Shown here: positions 16,901 to 26,314 of the stretch, in pieces
How the letters are laid out: every line of letters starts with the position of its first letter
Position numbering within the stretch: position 1 is the stretch's first letter
Assembly: GCA_001275005.1 (NCBI GenBank)
Contig: JWZX01003385.1
Coordinates: forward strand, 1 to 64,000
Source of the DNA: Chrysochromulina tobinii
Lineage: Eukaryota > Haptophyta > Prymnesiales > Chrysochromulinaceae
DNA length: 64,000 nt
Reading direction: 5' to 3'
Position numbers and translations under genes: made by a program
Notes under the pieces: generated by a model
What the model saw: only the letters and a program-made list of their open reading frames with translations
What the model was told of the DNA's origin: nothing
The model's database searches: none

Positions 16901-18971
16901 GGAGAACGCCCCTGCTGATACTACCGCCGCCAAGCTCTCCATCAGCAAGCGGGGCACCACCGCGCCCACCTCCGCCGAGCCCGTCATCGAAGCTGGCGTC
17001 GGACGACCTTCGGCGCCATCGGAGCCTTGGTGGCACCAAACCATGGTGGCAAAGGGCTTGGTGTCGCGACCGCGGAGCGCGCCACTACGCGACCCCGCCG
17101 CGCGTGAGGCGAACCTCTTGGCAGCCTCGCGCGCGTTGACGCTTCTTGATAAGATGCGATCGCAGGACGTCGCAGAGGCCAGCCGCCAGAGGCCAGTAGG
17201 CACACTGGCTGTCGAGTACGATCCATCGCCGTGCAAGTGCCAACCGAACACTGCTTCGTCCAAGGGGCTGGGAGGTTCGTCGAGCCCGACCTCCTTCGTT
17301 GTAGAAGTGCCGAGAGTGTTCGTCGTCGACATGCCGAGAGACGCCAAGCCCGCGACTATCGGCGTGGTGGAACTCGCTCGAGCAGTCCGGGACTCCAAGC
17401 CGGCGCCCAAGCCGCCGTCCAGGCCAAGCTCAGCAGTGAGCATCTCATCAAGCATCTCAGCAGCAAGCATCTATGCGCACATGAAGCACCGCGAGAACTC
17501 CTACATGGGCCTGCGCACCGAGATCTCCCTCGCGCGTGCACAAGCCGCGTTCAGCGGACGAGCACCGCCCAACTATAAGCCATGGCCTGGGCCAGCGCGG
17601 GCACGTCAGAGGCCCCCGAAGCCGGTCCAGCCACGCCCCAGCTCTGCAGTGCCACCGCGTCACGCGCGAGTTCGTCTACTTGCGTCTCATCTCTCTGACC
17701 TCGAGCGGCTCGAGACGATCCTCGATCGGACGCATGAGCGCAGCCTGAATCGACTCGAGCGTAAAGAGAAGGCACGACAGCAGATGGACGCGACCGCGCA
17801 AACGCAACCACTCCAACGGCCACTATCTTCCGGATCCGCACCATCGATCCAAGTGTCTCAGCGACCGTCTGACCCTGCAGCGACTCAGGCAGCGGATGGC
17901 GCCTTCCGTGCCGTGCGGGCCAGCCTCGACCAAAAGTTCCGCCGTGTCATCGACCTTTTCCGCGAAGTCGACGTGAACGACGACGGCGTGCTTAGCCGCG
18001 CCGAGCTCGCGGCGGTCTTCCAACGTGCGGGCCTCTCCGCGCATCACGTCGATCTGGACCTCATGTTCGCGACTCTCGACGCCAACACGGATGGAAAGGT
18101 CAGCTACGATGAGCTGCAGCGTGCGCTCCGAAAGGCACGATCGGACACCCAAGCCGCTTCAGAGGTTCGAAAGGCGCCGAAGGGCACGTCCCCACAGTCC
18201 CCACGCTCTCCGTCGCGAGCTGTTGCCGTACCGTCGCCAAAGCTGAGGCCCGTGCGCGAAGTGTACGCCACCTTTTCCGAGCTCGGCTGCGGAGCTCTAA
18301 CCAAGTCGTCGCCAACGCTCAGCTACGGCTCCTCGTGCTCCTCGCCGTCAGCACCGCACGGCCGTGGCGCCGTGTCGGTCGATGCCTTCGCAGGCTTTCG
18401 AACCAAGGCCCCAACTCAGGTGCAGAAGCACAAGGGAGAGCCTCCTGTGGAAGAGCCTCCTCTGGTTGCGCGTACAGGGAGCGTACCAGTGGTCGGACGG
18501 AAGCTCTGGGGTGCGCTCAGTGCCTCGAAACTGCAAGGGGAAGGCAATGTCACTTCAAAGTACTCGTCGATTGGCCACACGGAGACGCCGCCATGTGCGC
18601 CGCTCGCATCTTCGTATCCTGAGGCCGCGGCTGCGGCTGCAGCGGCCGAACGCCGTCGGGAGATGATGCCCGACATGGCCGTAAACGCCTTCCTGAGTGC
18701 CGCTGCTGATGCCCAGGGACGGCAGCCGGATGGTACGTCGGAGACCGCCGAGGAACGAAGGGCTAAATATGCGCGCGCCGTCGAGGACGCGATCTATTCG
18801 GAGAAGATGATGCGCGCTTGGAAGGACGATATCATCACCAAGCTTGCCGTCATTCCGGCAGACTGGGGGTCGATTGTGAAAGGCGCGCTCGCGAGGGGGG
18901 CGAGATCACCTATTGCTCAGGCAGCCAGCCCTAGCGGCAGCCGAGCGCAATCACCTTCTGCTCATAGCTGA
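13944..18971 (+). CDS. Large IQ-motif and EF-hand protein (1675 residues)
   Basis: A single uninterrupted exon. IQ-type calmodulin-binding helices occur near residue 337 (AIRLQAVRRGQVARRR), 406 (AIKLQAARRGHAQRC), 807-860 (TIAIQARVRSS, ATIMQASYRGHTGR) and 861 (ALVQALVRGRSERK). A C-terminal EF-hand pair lies at about 1330-1405 with loops DVNDDGVLSRAE and DANTDGKVSYDE. Between them are Ala/Pro/Lys low-complexity tracts and three 27-residue repeats (81 bp period). There is no membrane segment or signal peptide. A calcium/calmodulin-responsive cytoskeletal or flagellar scaffold is a reasonable inference from IQ plus EF content. Fragments resembling family-1 intron cassettes occur at 15008-15026 (inverted) and 15260-15283, in frame. 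Confidence 0.8.
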   Translation: MAASPILVKEAFGVKVPRPRVLQYSPPLPFERDKAVPFDTSFSPVGIMADLASIPPAYGHKNLLKAWEHGEHARQQHSPRPGLPAVPSTHAPLKPIRRLDFGADRRSIGLLQVRVPSSSEGSGYPAKRPFSPPMHLKHLFVMPHYSPELRAGDAPPSPRLYLPPPTPPQYGVPVSKRKHSSQRMAIPHEGGSVGTTGVASAPLLTAHYTGNYTLSSSPSLPMLLPSGPRNAPSGNAASPPPPQVSSPYGGPELPRAAWSTGAVASTGRKLTPSSSLPALPQIHPRAHADPTQIRQDASSALGRPKLGKTRGEATMMATEATAMTEADLAAISPRSRGDLAAIRLQAVRRGQVARRRAVVSTRATQQHLAAAAEKYDPNMGRLPNMGRPALWEARDSHSVDETSARHLAAIKLQAARRGHAQRCKLHAARPALHDAPVAAHASARHGAPTASASVNVSVNPIGWVREMVAPFAWVVSDARIGRLEHMAAGGGLTVEERAELLEAARTMQAIQRNERSQAREHRHQPLGVPTAAHDGALLPDRRAKGGAHHGASKGAQHGAMKGRREVRRAVVGEPPLGAATGATTAEAAAVPKRAADKGAKDIAAAAAQDGAQEARVSKGAPKTAPKAASGAAPSAAKAASRGAPKTAPRGASAATATAAAMGAVLGADVSNGFASSLGRHFYAVNVDAVVAHAVHEVLDSVVSLGIDEHASAVAGAALAPSVAKPASKAASKTAPKAAPSAVPSAAKPASHAAPKTAPRAAPSAAPSAVPSAAPSAAPSAAPSAAKSEAEVAAEASAKAEQEAAEKATIAIQARVRSSFVANGYRNELKARRAAATIMQASYRGHTGRSAAAKQLRVEAHAAALVQALVRGRSERKVQKLAVAASEPSSAEPAAAKPAKPVISESSPSLVISEPTSAEPAAAKPAKPVISESSPSLVISEPTSAEPAAAKPAKPVISESSPSLVISEPTAVDLVTPKPDSTDTTALENAPADTTAAKLSISKRGTTAPTSAEPVIEAGVGRPSAPSEPWWHQTMVAKGLVSRPRSAPLRDPAAREANLLAASRALTLLDKMRSQDVAEASRQRPVGTLAVEYDPSPCKCQPNTASSKGLGGSSSPTSFVVEVPRVFVVDMPRDAKPATIGVVELARAVRDSKPAPKPPSRPSSAVSISSSISAASIYAHMKHRENSYMGLRTEISLARAQAAFSGRAPPNYKPWPGPARARQRPPKPVQPRPSSAVPPRHARVRLLASHLSDLERLETILDRTHERSLNRLERKEKARQQMDATAQTQPLQRPLSSGSAPSIQVSQRPSDPAATQAADGAFRAVRASLDQKFRRVIDLFREVDVNDDGVLSRAELAAVFQRAGLSAHHVDLDLMFATLDANTDGKVSYDELQRALRKARSDTQAASEVRKAPKGTSPQSPRSPSRAVAVPSPKLRPVREVYATFSELGCGALTKSSPTLSYGSSCSSPSAPHGRGAVSVDAFAGFRTKAPTQVQKHKGEPPVEEPPLVARTGSVPVVGRKLWGALSASKLQGEGNVTSKYSSIGHTETPPCAPLASSYPEAAAAAAAAERRREMMPDMAVNAFLSAAADAQGRQPDGTSETAEERRAKYARAVEDAIYSEKMMRAWKDDIITKLAVIPADWGSIVKGALARGARSPIAQAASPSGSRAQSPSAHS
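16623..16855 (+). repeat. 81 bp in-frame tandem repeat (three copies)
   Basis: Units start near 16640, 16721 and 16802 and encode KPVISESSPSLVISEPTSAE followed by PAAAKPA. They are near-identical at the DNA level, so the duplication is recent. Confidence 0.9.
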
Positions 18972-19455
18972 GGCAAGGGCTAAAAGGCAGCCAGCCCCTC
19001 GTGCAGCGAGTTATTTATAATGTTGATGAGTTCGCGCAGTTCGTGCGTGAACACGAGTCTCCGGACTGTCGGTCCCACGGACCTCGGGTTCGGCGCGCGA
19101 CAGACGCGCACACCCCGGCGACCCCGCCGCGCGCCCAGTCTGGTGTCTGTGAGCGGTCTGCGTCTCTGAGCGCCGTCCGCCGATGAACCGCCGATCCCGA
19201 TGGCGGATATGCACACCAATCACCATGATGCACACATTCATGGTGGTCCCGAGGCGAGTTTAAGACATGTAGGAATTTTTCCTAGGTCTCTCTTGTACAA
19301 GCATTCTGAGTGCTGGGCGAGGCCGCGCGGACGACGAGTGTGTTTGCCCGCAGCGCTCAGTACGGCGTTTGGAAACTTTTTGGCCGTAACGCACGCCACG
19401 CCCCACTTGTCCGAATCCCACCCTTTCCTAGGTCCAAAACACCGCGCGTGCAGAC
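18972..19455. other. Intergenic region
   Basis: 484 bp between the IQ/EF-hand gene and the cation channel. There is an AT-rich spot (ttatttataatg) near 19011. No gene or structured element recognised. Confidence 0.4.
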
Positions 19456-21057
19456 ATGGCGGCTGTCGCTGCGAGGCTTGCGAAGCTGACTAGGAGGAGG
19501 GGTACTTCGCGTCCTGAAGGGGTCTCCTGGAATGTCTACAAGGCATTCACCAGGATCGACAGAGACGGCAGCGGCATCCTTGAATCGCACGAGATGGTGG
19601 CGTGCTTCGAGCAATTGGGTCGGGGCGTCACACAAAAGCAAGCTGATCGCTTGTGCAAAGAGTGCGGGCCGCTCGTCAATCAGAAGAAAGATCTCACGGA
19701 TGGGGATGGGAATTGTAACGCAGTCGACGTGTTTGGCTTCGCCATGCTGCAGTCAATTATCGATGAATTCAAGCCGCCCGAGCCCTTTTTGAGGCACTCT
19801 ATCATTTCTGATCTCGGTATCGTACGAGTCGACCCGGTTACAGGGTATGGTCGACCGCTGCCTTATCAAAAGGAGGTGCGCGAAGCCTACATGCACCCCA
19901 TTGTCGTGTGGTCCGTCGCGGTCGTCATCGTTGGCAATTTCGTCGTCAACATCCTGGAGAAGGAGTACGACCCCAACCCCAGGATGTTAAAGTACGAGCC
20001 CCTTTGGGACGGCTTTGACACCGCGTTCAATGCCATCTTCCTTGTTGAGCTGCTCTGGAACTTGTACGGCTTCGGCTTTGGGAAGCGCTTCTGGTACAGC
20101 GGGTGGAACGTCTTCGACTTTGTTATCACCGCGGTGGGCGTGGTCCTGTTGTCGGGCGTCTCAGGCCCCATTTCTCAACTCAAGCTGCTGCGAGCGTTCC
20201 GCGTCTTCCGCCTCTTCAAGCGGATCAAGTCGCTGAACAAGATCGTCGTCTCGCTGCTCGGGTCCGTTCCGGGCGTCGCGAACGCCTTCGTGATCCTCTT
20301 CATCTTCTTCTGCATCTACTCCATTCTCGCCGTTGAGCTCTTCCGCGACTTTGGCATCAACGGTACGTACCAGGTGGACGATCTAGGCATAGGCGAGTGG
20401 CAGCCCGAAAGGCATATTCTGGATTCGCATACGCCACGCGGCTACACCCACGGCATTGAGTACTGGGGCCTGTACTCGCGATCGATGCTGACGCTCTTCC
20501 AGATCATGACGGGCGATTCTTGGGCGGAGGGAGTAGCAAGACCGATGACGTTCGGATTGTACCAGAAAAGCACCTTCACCGTGTCCTTCTTCATGGTGAG
20601 CTTCTTCATCCTGACGAACATGGTGCTCGCCAACGTCGTCGTCGCCGTGCTGCTCGACCAGTTTGTCGCGCCGCCCCCCGCGGGCCTGAAAGACAGCGAG
20701 GTGACTGACCTCATCGTGTTCATCAAGGAAACGGTGAAAGAGGTCAGGCACGGCGAAGGAGGCGAGAAGCGTCCAGAGCCGGAAGCGGAGGCGGAGCCCA
20801 GCTCCTTGGACACAGGATCATGCCCCGAATCCCCAACGCAAACGCGTCCTGAGTTTTCGAAGGATGAGCGAGTCGCGAAGCTGGTCGAGCGTATGGAGCA
20901 GTCCCTGCTGCGCACCGAGCGCACAGACCAGTCGCTCCATCGGCTTGAGTCTAAGCTAGAGCAGCTCTTCGGACGCAAGGGAGTCATCGTCGGTGTGGGA
21001 ATTCTTCCGTCGAGCCGGCTCAACTCGACAAGGCCCCTCGATCCGCTTGAGGCATGA
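19456..21057 (+). CDS. Single-domain voltage-gated cation channel with N-terminal EF-hands
   Basis: 533 residues, one exon. Residues about 30-50 form an EF-hand (DRDGSGILESHE), and a second, degenerate one follows near GDGNCNAVD. A six-helix ion-transport domain comes next: S1 HPIVVWSVAVVIVGNFVV, S3 FDFVITAVGVVLL, S4 LKLLRAFRVFRLFKRIKSLN with regularly spaced Arg/Lys, S5 VANAFVILFIFFCIYSILAV, pore loop LFQIMTGDSWAEGV and S6 FFMVSFFILTNMVLANVVVAVLL. The C-terminus is a predicted coiled coil (VAKLVERMEQSLLRTERTDQ). The filter sequence TGDSW resembles single-domain Na+/Ca2+ channels (EukCat, NaChBac and CatSper-type). Such channels assemble as tetramers in the plasma or flagellar membrane. Having EF-hands before, not after, the pore domain is unusual for Cav/Nav relatives. 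Confidence 0.9.
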   Translation: MAAVAARLAKLTRRRGTSRPEGVSWNVYKAFTRIDRDGSGILESHEMVACFEQLGRGVTQKQADRLCKECGPLVNQKKDLTDGDGNCNAVDVFGFAMLQSIIDEFKPPEPFLRHSIISDLGIVRVDPVTGYGRPLPYQKEVREAYMHPIVVWSVAVVIVGNFVVNILEKEYDPNPRMLKYEPLWDGFDTAFNAIFLVELLWNLYGFGFGKRFWYSGWNVFDFVITAVGVVLLSGVSGPISQLKLLRAFRVFRLFKRIKSLNKIVVSLLGSVPGVANAFVILFIFFCIYSILAVELFRDFGINGTYQVDDLGIGEWQPERHILDSHTPRGYTHGIEYWGLYSRSMLTLFQIMTGDSWAEGVARPMTFGLYQKSTFTVSFFMVSFFILTNMVLANVVVAVLLDQFVAPPPAGLKDSEVTDLIVFIKETVKEVRHGEGGEKRPEPEAEAEPSSLDTGSCPESPTQTRPEFSKDERVAKLVERMEQSLLRTERTDQSLHRLESKLEQLFGRKGVIVGVGILPSSRLNSTRPLDPLEA

Positions 21058-21421
21058 CAAACGTGGACCGCCATACCAGAGTCGTCGAAGTTGAAGGCAA
21101 GCATTGAGCTCCGCGATGGGAGGCCACGGGCGCATCGATTGGCTTGGGCGCACGCACTGAGCGTTGATGTAGATGGCCGCGCCGGCTGCCTCCTAGACGC
21201 TTTGGGTGGTTCTGGATGCCTCAGGAGATCTGATCTTTTAGCCTGAGGACGTGGGAGCTGTGTACGGTATATGTGTGTATGAGCGGCATGTTTCTCGCCT
21301 GTGGATGCCCATCCAGTTGACTGCGCGTTGACGACGCACGCGTCGTTGATTTAAGCTGAATACAGTACACTCAACACTGAACTTGGCTAACCCAAATTGG
21401 CCCACCCGGCAAATTGACGAA
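21058..21421. other. Intergenic region
   Basis: 364 bp between the channel and the mitochondrial carrier. No gene, repeat or recognisable regulatory element seen. Confidence 0.4.
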
Positions 21422-22312
21422 ATGACAAAACCGAGCGTCGACACATGCAGTGTCGACGGTGGTAGAGTGACAGCAATACCCACGGCGGCGAGCATGACGT
21501 CGACCGAACGGAGAGGAAGCAAGGCCATTCGCGAATACGCCATCGCAGTGGGCACGGGCGCGCTGTTTGGCGCTACAAACACAATCGTGGGTCATCCATT
21601 TGACACGGTCAAGACAAAGATGCAGGCGCAGAGGGGCTTTGGAGGCTCCGTGCATGAAGCTGTTCGCACCATCGTGGCCACAGACGGCTTGCGCGGTTTT
21701 TTCCATGGCTGCATACCTCCGATGTGGGGCTCGGCCGTTTATCGCTCCGCTCAGTTCGCCGTGTACAACGAGCTGCATGGTGCTCTCGGATCGAGGCCAG
21801 CATTGCGTCAGCATGTAGACCCATTCGGTGTGGGCTCAGAAATGGAGCTGAGAGTCCCCATCGCGGGTGTGGTGGGTGCGACCGCACGCACGATCATCGA
21901 GTCGCCGATAGAGTACGCCAAGGTCAAAGGGCAGACTGGCCAGACATGGCGGTTTGGCGAGATCTATCAAGGTGCACATCTGCAGTGGGCGAGGACTGGT
22001 CCGATGATGACGTTTTACTTCTGCGCCTTCGACATGTGCAAGCGCAATGGGTACACGCAGACGGCACTCGGACAGTTCATCTCAAGCGGCTGCTGCGCCC
22101 TCCTGGGATTCTGGATCGTGTGGCCATTTGAGACGCTCAAGAACCGGGCGCAGGCGGGGATGGATTCGGTGCACAAGATGCCAGGTGGGCTGTTAGGGCT
22201 CTACCGCGGCATCGGTCCAGGCTCGGTCTCCGTCTTCCTACGCAACGGTGCGGCGATGATCGCTATGCAATTCGCCAATCGCAAGATCACCGAGTGGGGC
22301 CTGCGCGACTGA
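21422..22312 (+). CDS. Mitochondrial carrier family (SLC25) transporter
   Basis: 296 residues from the ATG at 21422; an internal ATG at 21494 is an alternative start. Three repeats each carry the carrier signature PX[DE]XX[KR]: HPFDTVKTKMQ, SPIEYAKVKGQ and WPFETLKNRAQ. The six-helix, threefold pseudo-symmetric layout matches the usual ~300-residue family length. Carriers exchange metabolites across the inner mitochondrial membrane. The substrate cannot be assigned from the visible contact residues. Single exon. Confidence 0.93.
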   Translation: MTKPSVDTCSVDGGRVTAIPTAASMTSTERRGSKAIREYAIAVGTGALFGATNTIVGHPFDTVKTKMQAQRGFGGSVHEAVRTIVATDGLRGFFHGCIPPMWGSAVYRSAQFAVYNELHGALGSRPALRQHVDPFGVGSEMELRVPIAGVVGATARTIIESPIEYAKVKGQTGQTWRFGEIYQGAHLQWARTGPMMTFYFCAFDMCKRNGYTQTALGQFISSGCCALLGFWIVWPFETLKNRAQAGMDSVHKMPGGLLGLYRGIGPGSVSVFLRNGAAMIAMQFANRKITEWGLRD

Positions 22313-22506
22313 CTTCTATTGGGCGGGTCGACTGAGCCTGTGTGCGTTAACGTGTGTCCGCGTGGTGCGTTCTGCGTGCGGCGGGTAGCCGGGTAGGCCG
22401 CACGCCAGAGTGTGGCGCGTGCGCATCACGATCACCATCAGAGAGGAGTGTCCCGAGGCCCATACAGCGTTTCAGCTTTAGAAGCGGCGCGCGGTATGGG
22501 TAACCG

Positions 22507-23355
22507 TCACATGCAGACGCGAACCGCGGAACCCGCGCGCGCGGTGAGGCCACGTTTTGACTCTTGTGGCACGCACCGGCACAGCCGCCACTGATTGCCG
22601 CGCGCATGGCGACACAGAGAGAAACTCATCAGAGGACGCTCTCCGCGGCGACGTTCTCTAGGAGACTTGGCGGCCCACGAAAGACAGCCCTCTTCCTTGT
22701 CCTGGCACACCATCGAGCACACGCCGCACGACATCGGGCACTCTGCGTTCATCATGCCCGGGTTTTTGAGGCATTCGTCATCGAGCGCCCAGATGGCACA
22801 CGCCGTCTCGTTGTGGTCGACGCACTTGCCCGTGGCGCACTTGCCCACCTTGCAGCTGTTCGGGCAGGCCTTGAGCGCGTGGCCAGGGTTCTTCACGCAC
22901 TCGCCTTCACGCGACCAACCCGGACAGCTATCGTGCGTGTCGCGGCACGCGCCCTCGCACACGCCGCAACTGACGGGGCAGTGCATGTTCATGAAGCCCG
23001 GGTTCTCCTGGCACTGACCCTTCTTGGCCCAATGGTTACAGTTCGTGTGGATGTCGGCACAGCGCGGCGTGCACAAACCGCAACTGGTTGGGCATTCCCT
23101 GTGCATGAATGCCGTCGCCGTTGCGCACTCGCCGGCCTTCGCCCACGAAGCGCAGGTCTCATTTCGGTCGGAGCAGATCATGGTGCACACGCCGCACGAT
23201 TGCGGGCAGAGGGTCTTCACGTGCTCGCCGTTGGTGCCGTCGCACTCGCCGTCCAGCGCCCATGAGGAGCACGACGTGTCCTTGTCATTGCAGAACCCGA
23301 TCGTCGCTTCGACTCCCGAGAGCGTGACGAGGACGAAGACAGCGACGGTACGCAT
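22507..23355 (-). CDS. Secreted protein with five to six ShK (ShKT) domains
   Basis: Start at the ATG 23353-23355, which gives a signal peptide (MRTVAVFVLVTLSGVEATIG); an in-frame ATG at 23406 adds 17 basic residues and would hide it. Five complete ShKT modules follow, each about 37 residues with six Cys in the pattern C-x-D-x(n)-C-x-x-W-x(n)-G/E-C-x(n)-C-P-x-S-C-x-x-C. A sixth module starts (CQDKEEGCLSWAAK) but is broken off, and the last ~60 residues are basic and unrelated. A missed intron or a decayed last module could explain this. ShKT domains in algae and animals are disulphide-rich extracellular modules, often fused to enzymes; no enzyme domain is seen here. The name derives from a channel-blocking peptide, but nothing here indicates toxicity. 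Confidence 0.85.
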   Translation of the reverse strand: MRTVAVFVLVTLSGVEATIGFCNDKDTSCSSWALDGECDGTNGEHVKTLCPQSCGVCTMICSDRNETCASWAKAGECATATAFMHRECPTSCGLCTPRCADIHTNCNHWAKKGQCQENPGFMNMHCPVSCGVCEGACRDTHDSCPGWSREGECVKNPGHALKACPNSCKVGKCATGKCVDHNETACAIWALDDECLKNPGMMNAECPMSCGVCSMVCQDKEEGCLSWAAKSPRERRRGERPLMSFSLCRHARGNQWRLCRCVPQESKRGLTARAGSAVRVCM

Positions 23356-23606
23356 GCGATGTCGCACTTCTCCTTCTCGAGAATGCTTCCTGGCGACTCT
23401 GTGCATGGCGCCTCACGAATTCCTAGGTTGTGCAATTGGCGGTCGTAGTCGTGTGCATGCAAGCTCACGTGGGGCCGCCCAAGACCCCAACCAAACGCGT
23501 CATGTCGAACGTACTGTCCCGGTAAGTTTACCGGTCATGTTTTCGGTGCAAGTTGTCGGAGCTGTTCGTGTCGCTCGCTCGCACACGCAGCCCGGAAGCG
23601 GGAACA

Positions 23607-25913
23607 ATGGCGCGCATCGGGAGCCTATGCCCGATTGGCCTACCCGAAGCGAAGCAGCTGAGCACGTATGCCCTGCTGCCAATCACCGCAGCATACCGGT
23701 CGGGCATCGAATTGGCCAAGACCGTCGATCGTGGAGTGTGGTCTGCTAGCATGCATGATCAAATCTCCCCTATCCGACCAGAACTGCTGGCTCCAGAGCT
23801 TCGAGGAATGAAGGACTTTGAGCTCAAAATTTTGAGTCCACGGCCACACGTCCGTGCGCCTGGGGACCTGGCTGTTGCAACTCTTTCACAAGAGGGCGCA
23901 GGGTCACCGACACTATCACCTCGAGAAGGTGCAGAGGGTCAAGTCTGGGAGACCGAACTCTTCGGAATTCACCGAATCGAGCCCATCGCGCCTCGGAGTC
24001 TAAAACCACGAGAGTGCCGCCAACCACGCCGAGCTGACACGTGCGCAATAAACGCACCGACAAGCACACCAGTGACTGCCACTGGCGCCGCTGCTGACTT
24101 CGGCAGTAAACCGAAACGCGAGTTGGCACAGTGCGAGATGCCGAGGAGCAGTAGGTCCTCACGCTCTTCTTCCCGCTCTTCAAGATCCGCTGCCGCTGGT
24201 GCCAACGCTGTGAACAATTGCGGCACCCAAGCTATAACCCAACCTACCGGTAGCACCACTCCTCGGGGCTGTCCTGAAGACGAAGCTTGGCGAAGGGTCG
24301 TTTCGGCGGCTCAGATGGAGAAAGTGGAGGAACCTCAACTGCAAACTGGTGGCGCGAACTCCGCTCCTGTCGCTGCTGGCGTTGCGACCTCCAGTGGCGC
24401 CTTGCAGCCCCGCAGAGGCCCGAGGGCAGAGGCTTCACCGCGCATGCCAGCGCAGCTCGCCATCGTCTCAGCGCCACTGCCACCCCGGCGAGCTACCGGT
24501 ACTGCCACTGGGGACTTTGAGCCAGTGCCACCCGAGGACGCTGCGCCCCTCCCACCCCGGCGAGCCGCGATCCATTATGTCGGCTCAGTGTACACAGAGC
24601 CGTATGTGGAGCCGGCCGTCGCGCAGAACCGTATGGAGGTGGCCGTCGCGCGTGCTGTCGGCGCTCCTCGTAGCAGCCTCCCCGCGGGCGCTGGTCGAGC
24701 CTCGGGCCGCAAGCTGTCGCCGCGCCGTCCACCACACGCTGCGGACATCTCGTCACAGAAAGGAAGGCCTTTGCCGACACAGCCGTTACAGCCTACACAG
24801 CTGACCAAGGGAAAGGCTTCGCCCCGACCGGTCGTAAACGCCTCCTTGTCGCCCCCTTCGTCGCCCTCTTCGTTGCGCCGTTCGGCGGCGGCGGCGGCGG
24901 CGGCGGCGGCGGAGGCGGCGACGGCGTTGGCGGAGTTGGCGGCGGCGTCGGCGTCGGCGGCCTTCGGGGCCGTGGCCACGGCGCCATCTGCCATTGCGGA
25001 GACTGCGGAGATTGCGGAGATTGCGGAGATTGAGGAGATTGAGGAGGGCAAGCCCGCGCGGCTGCCTATACTGCCTCCGTCGAGCCTACGCCAATGGGCG
25101 CGCCAACGGGTGATCAAGGACGAGGACTTGCCCGCGTGCACTTTCAACCCGGGCGAGGTCATCATGTTCGGAGGCTCCGCACAAGAAAGGGCGGCTCTCG
25201 GGCGGATGCTGGTTCGAATGGGAGAGGCGCATACCTTCAGCCGGCACGCGCCACGAGCGCGCGCGTTGGGCAGCCGAGGCGCTCTCCTGAGCAGCAGAAG
25301 CAACCGCAGCAGCCGCGGCTGCCGCAGCCGCAAAGCCTCTCGGCAAGGTTCCCCGGAGGGCCTCTCGGGGTGCCATTCTAGGCAAGGATCTTCGGAGGGC
25401 CTCTCAGGGAGCCATTCGGCACGTGAAGCCTTGCCTAATTTGGCACCAGAGCCACATGATGGCATCAGAGCTCCTCGACCGCCTGTGCACAGCGATGCAG
25501 CCATCGCTGCCGGACCGTGGCCGCCACGACCGCCTCCGCACCCGGCACCGCCGATTTCGGGCGGAGACACCAAAGTATACCGTCGGCTGCCAAAGTTCGG
25601 CATCCAAACCGCTAACTTGCAGCCCGACCAGTGGCACATCGAGTCGGCCGCCTCGCCCGCAGCCGCCGCGATGCTGCCGCCGCCTCTGGAGCGGTTTGCG
25701 AACGCAGGCCGCGCCAGTGGAGCCCGTGCGGGGCGGCCCATGCTGCATTCCGTCGAACAGGCGTCTCCGGCGCTCACGTCCATGCAGGGCGCCCTGCGAG
25801 CGCGGCAGGTGAAGGATGTGGTGGAAGGATACGAATCTGCTGGCGGCGGTGAAGATCAAGATGCCATCGCTGGTTGGCCATCAGCTTGGTTAGTACAGCC
25901 GACTGTAGCTTAG
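23607..25913 (+). CDS. Low-complexity hypothetical protein
   Basis: 768 residues from the ATG at 23607, single exon. Composition is rich in Ala, Pro, Arg and Ser: SRSSRSSSRSSRS, poly-Ala ([11 protein letters not shown]), EIAEIAEIEEIEE and two related blocks, RQGSPEGLSGCHS and RQGSSEGLSGSHS. A possibly globular segment is LRQWARQRVIKDEDLPACTFNPGEVIMFGG. I recognise no domain. Long uninterrupted coding through GC-rich repeats and the location between other genes support a real gene. Function unknown. Confidence 0.6.
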   Translation: MARIGSLCPIGLPEAKQLSTYALLPITAAYRSGIELAKTVDRGVWSASMHDQISPIRPELLAPELRGMKDFELKILSPRPHVRAPGDLAVATLSQEGAGSPTLSPREGAEGQVWETELFGIHRIEPIAPRSLKPRECRQPRRADTCAINAPTSTPVTATGAAADFGSKPKRELAQCEMPRSSRSSRSSSRSSRSAAAGANAVNNCGTQAITQPTGSTTPRGCPEDEAWRRVVSAAQMEKVEEPQLQTGGANSAPVAAGVATSSGALQPRRGPRAEASPRMPAQLAIVSAPLPPRRATGTATGDFEPVPPEDAAPLPPRRAAIHYVGSVYTEPYVEPAVAQNRMEVAVARAVGAPRSSLPAGAGRASGRKLSPRRPPHAADISSQKGRPLPTQPLQPTQLTKGKASPRPVVNASLSPPSSPSSLRRSAAAAAAAAAEAATALAELAAASASAAFGAVATAPSAIAETAEIAEIAEIEEIEEGKPARLPILPPSSLRQWARQRVIKDEDLPACTFNPGEVIMFGGSAQERAALGRMLVRMGEAHTFSRHAPRARALGSRGALLSSRSNRSSRGCRSRKASRQGSPEGLSGCHSRQGSSEGLSGSHSAREALPNLAPEPHDGIRAPRPPVHSDAAIAAGPWPPRPPPHPAPPISGGDTKVYRRLPKFGIQTANLQPDQWHIESAASPAAAAMLPPPLERFANAGRASGARAGRPMLHSVEQASPALTSMQGALRARQVKDVVEGYESAGGGEDQDAIAGWPSAWLVQPTVA

Positions 25914-26314
25914 AGTACACTGGTCCCGTCGGTGAGTGAGTGTTCAGTGTACATTTTTTTCACGTCAGGACACTATCCGCACAGCCGCGCATGAACCACA
26001 AGAGACGGCCACCGAGTCCGAGACGAGAAGTGCGAAGCCCAACGATCGAATGCACAACGCGCAACGCTTGAGGCGAGGATGGAACGATGCTCGATGGATC
26101 TCCACGGACCACGCTCCTGGGCGACGCTCCGGCTCGGCGCACGGGGCGGTCGGGGGGGGGGCCACGGGCGCGGATAAAACTAAGAGAGAGATAGAGAGAG
26201 ATTTGGAGAGGGGTGAGGACCCAATAAACACACTACACATTTCACAGCCATTTGGTCGCCTTCTCGCGAGCCAATCGCGCACTTTTGTCCATCCACTTTG
26301 ACACAATCGCGTGA
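25914..26314. other. Intergenic region
   Basis: 401 bp. It contains a G10 run near 26151 and a purine-rich AGAGAGAGATAGAGAGAG stretch near 26183. No gene seen; presumably the promoter of the PH/WW gene. Confidence 0.4.

Noticed and set aside
21383-21421. Upstream TTG start for the mitochondrial carrier
   Set aside because: A normal ATG follows at 21422, and the extra residues are not carrier-like.
22507-23355. Venom-type toxin because of ShK domains
   Set aside because: ShKT modules are widespread extracellular domains; the protein has five or more modules, a broken sixth and no toxin-like single-domain precursor layout.
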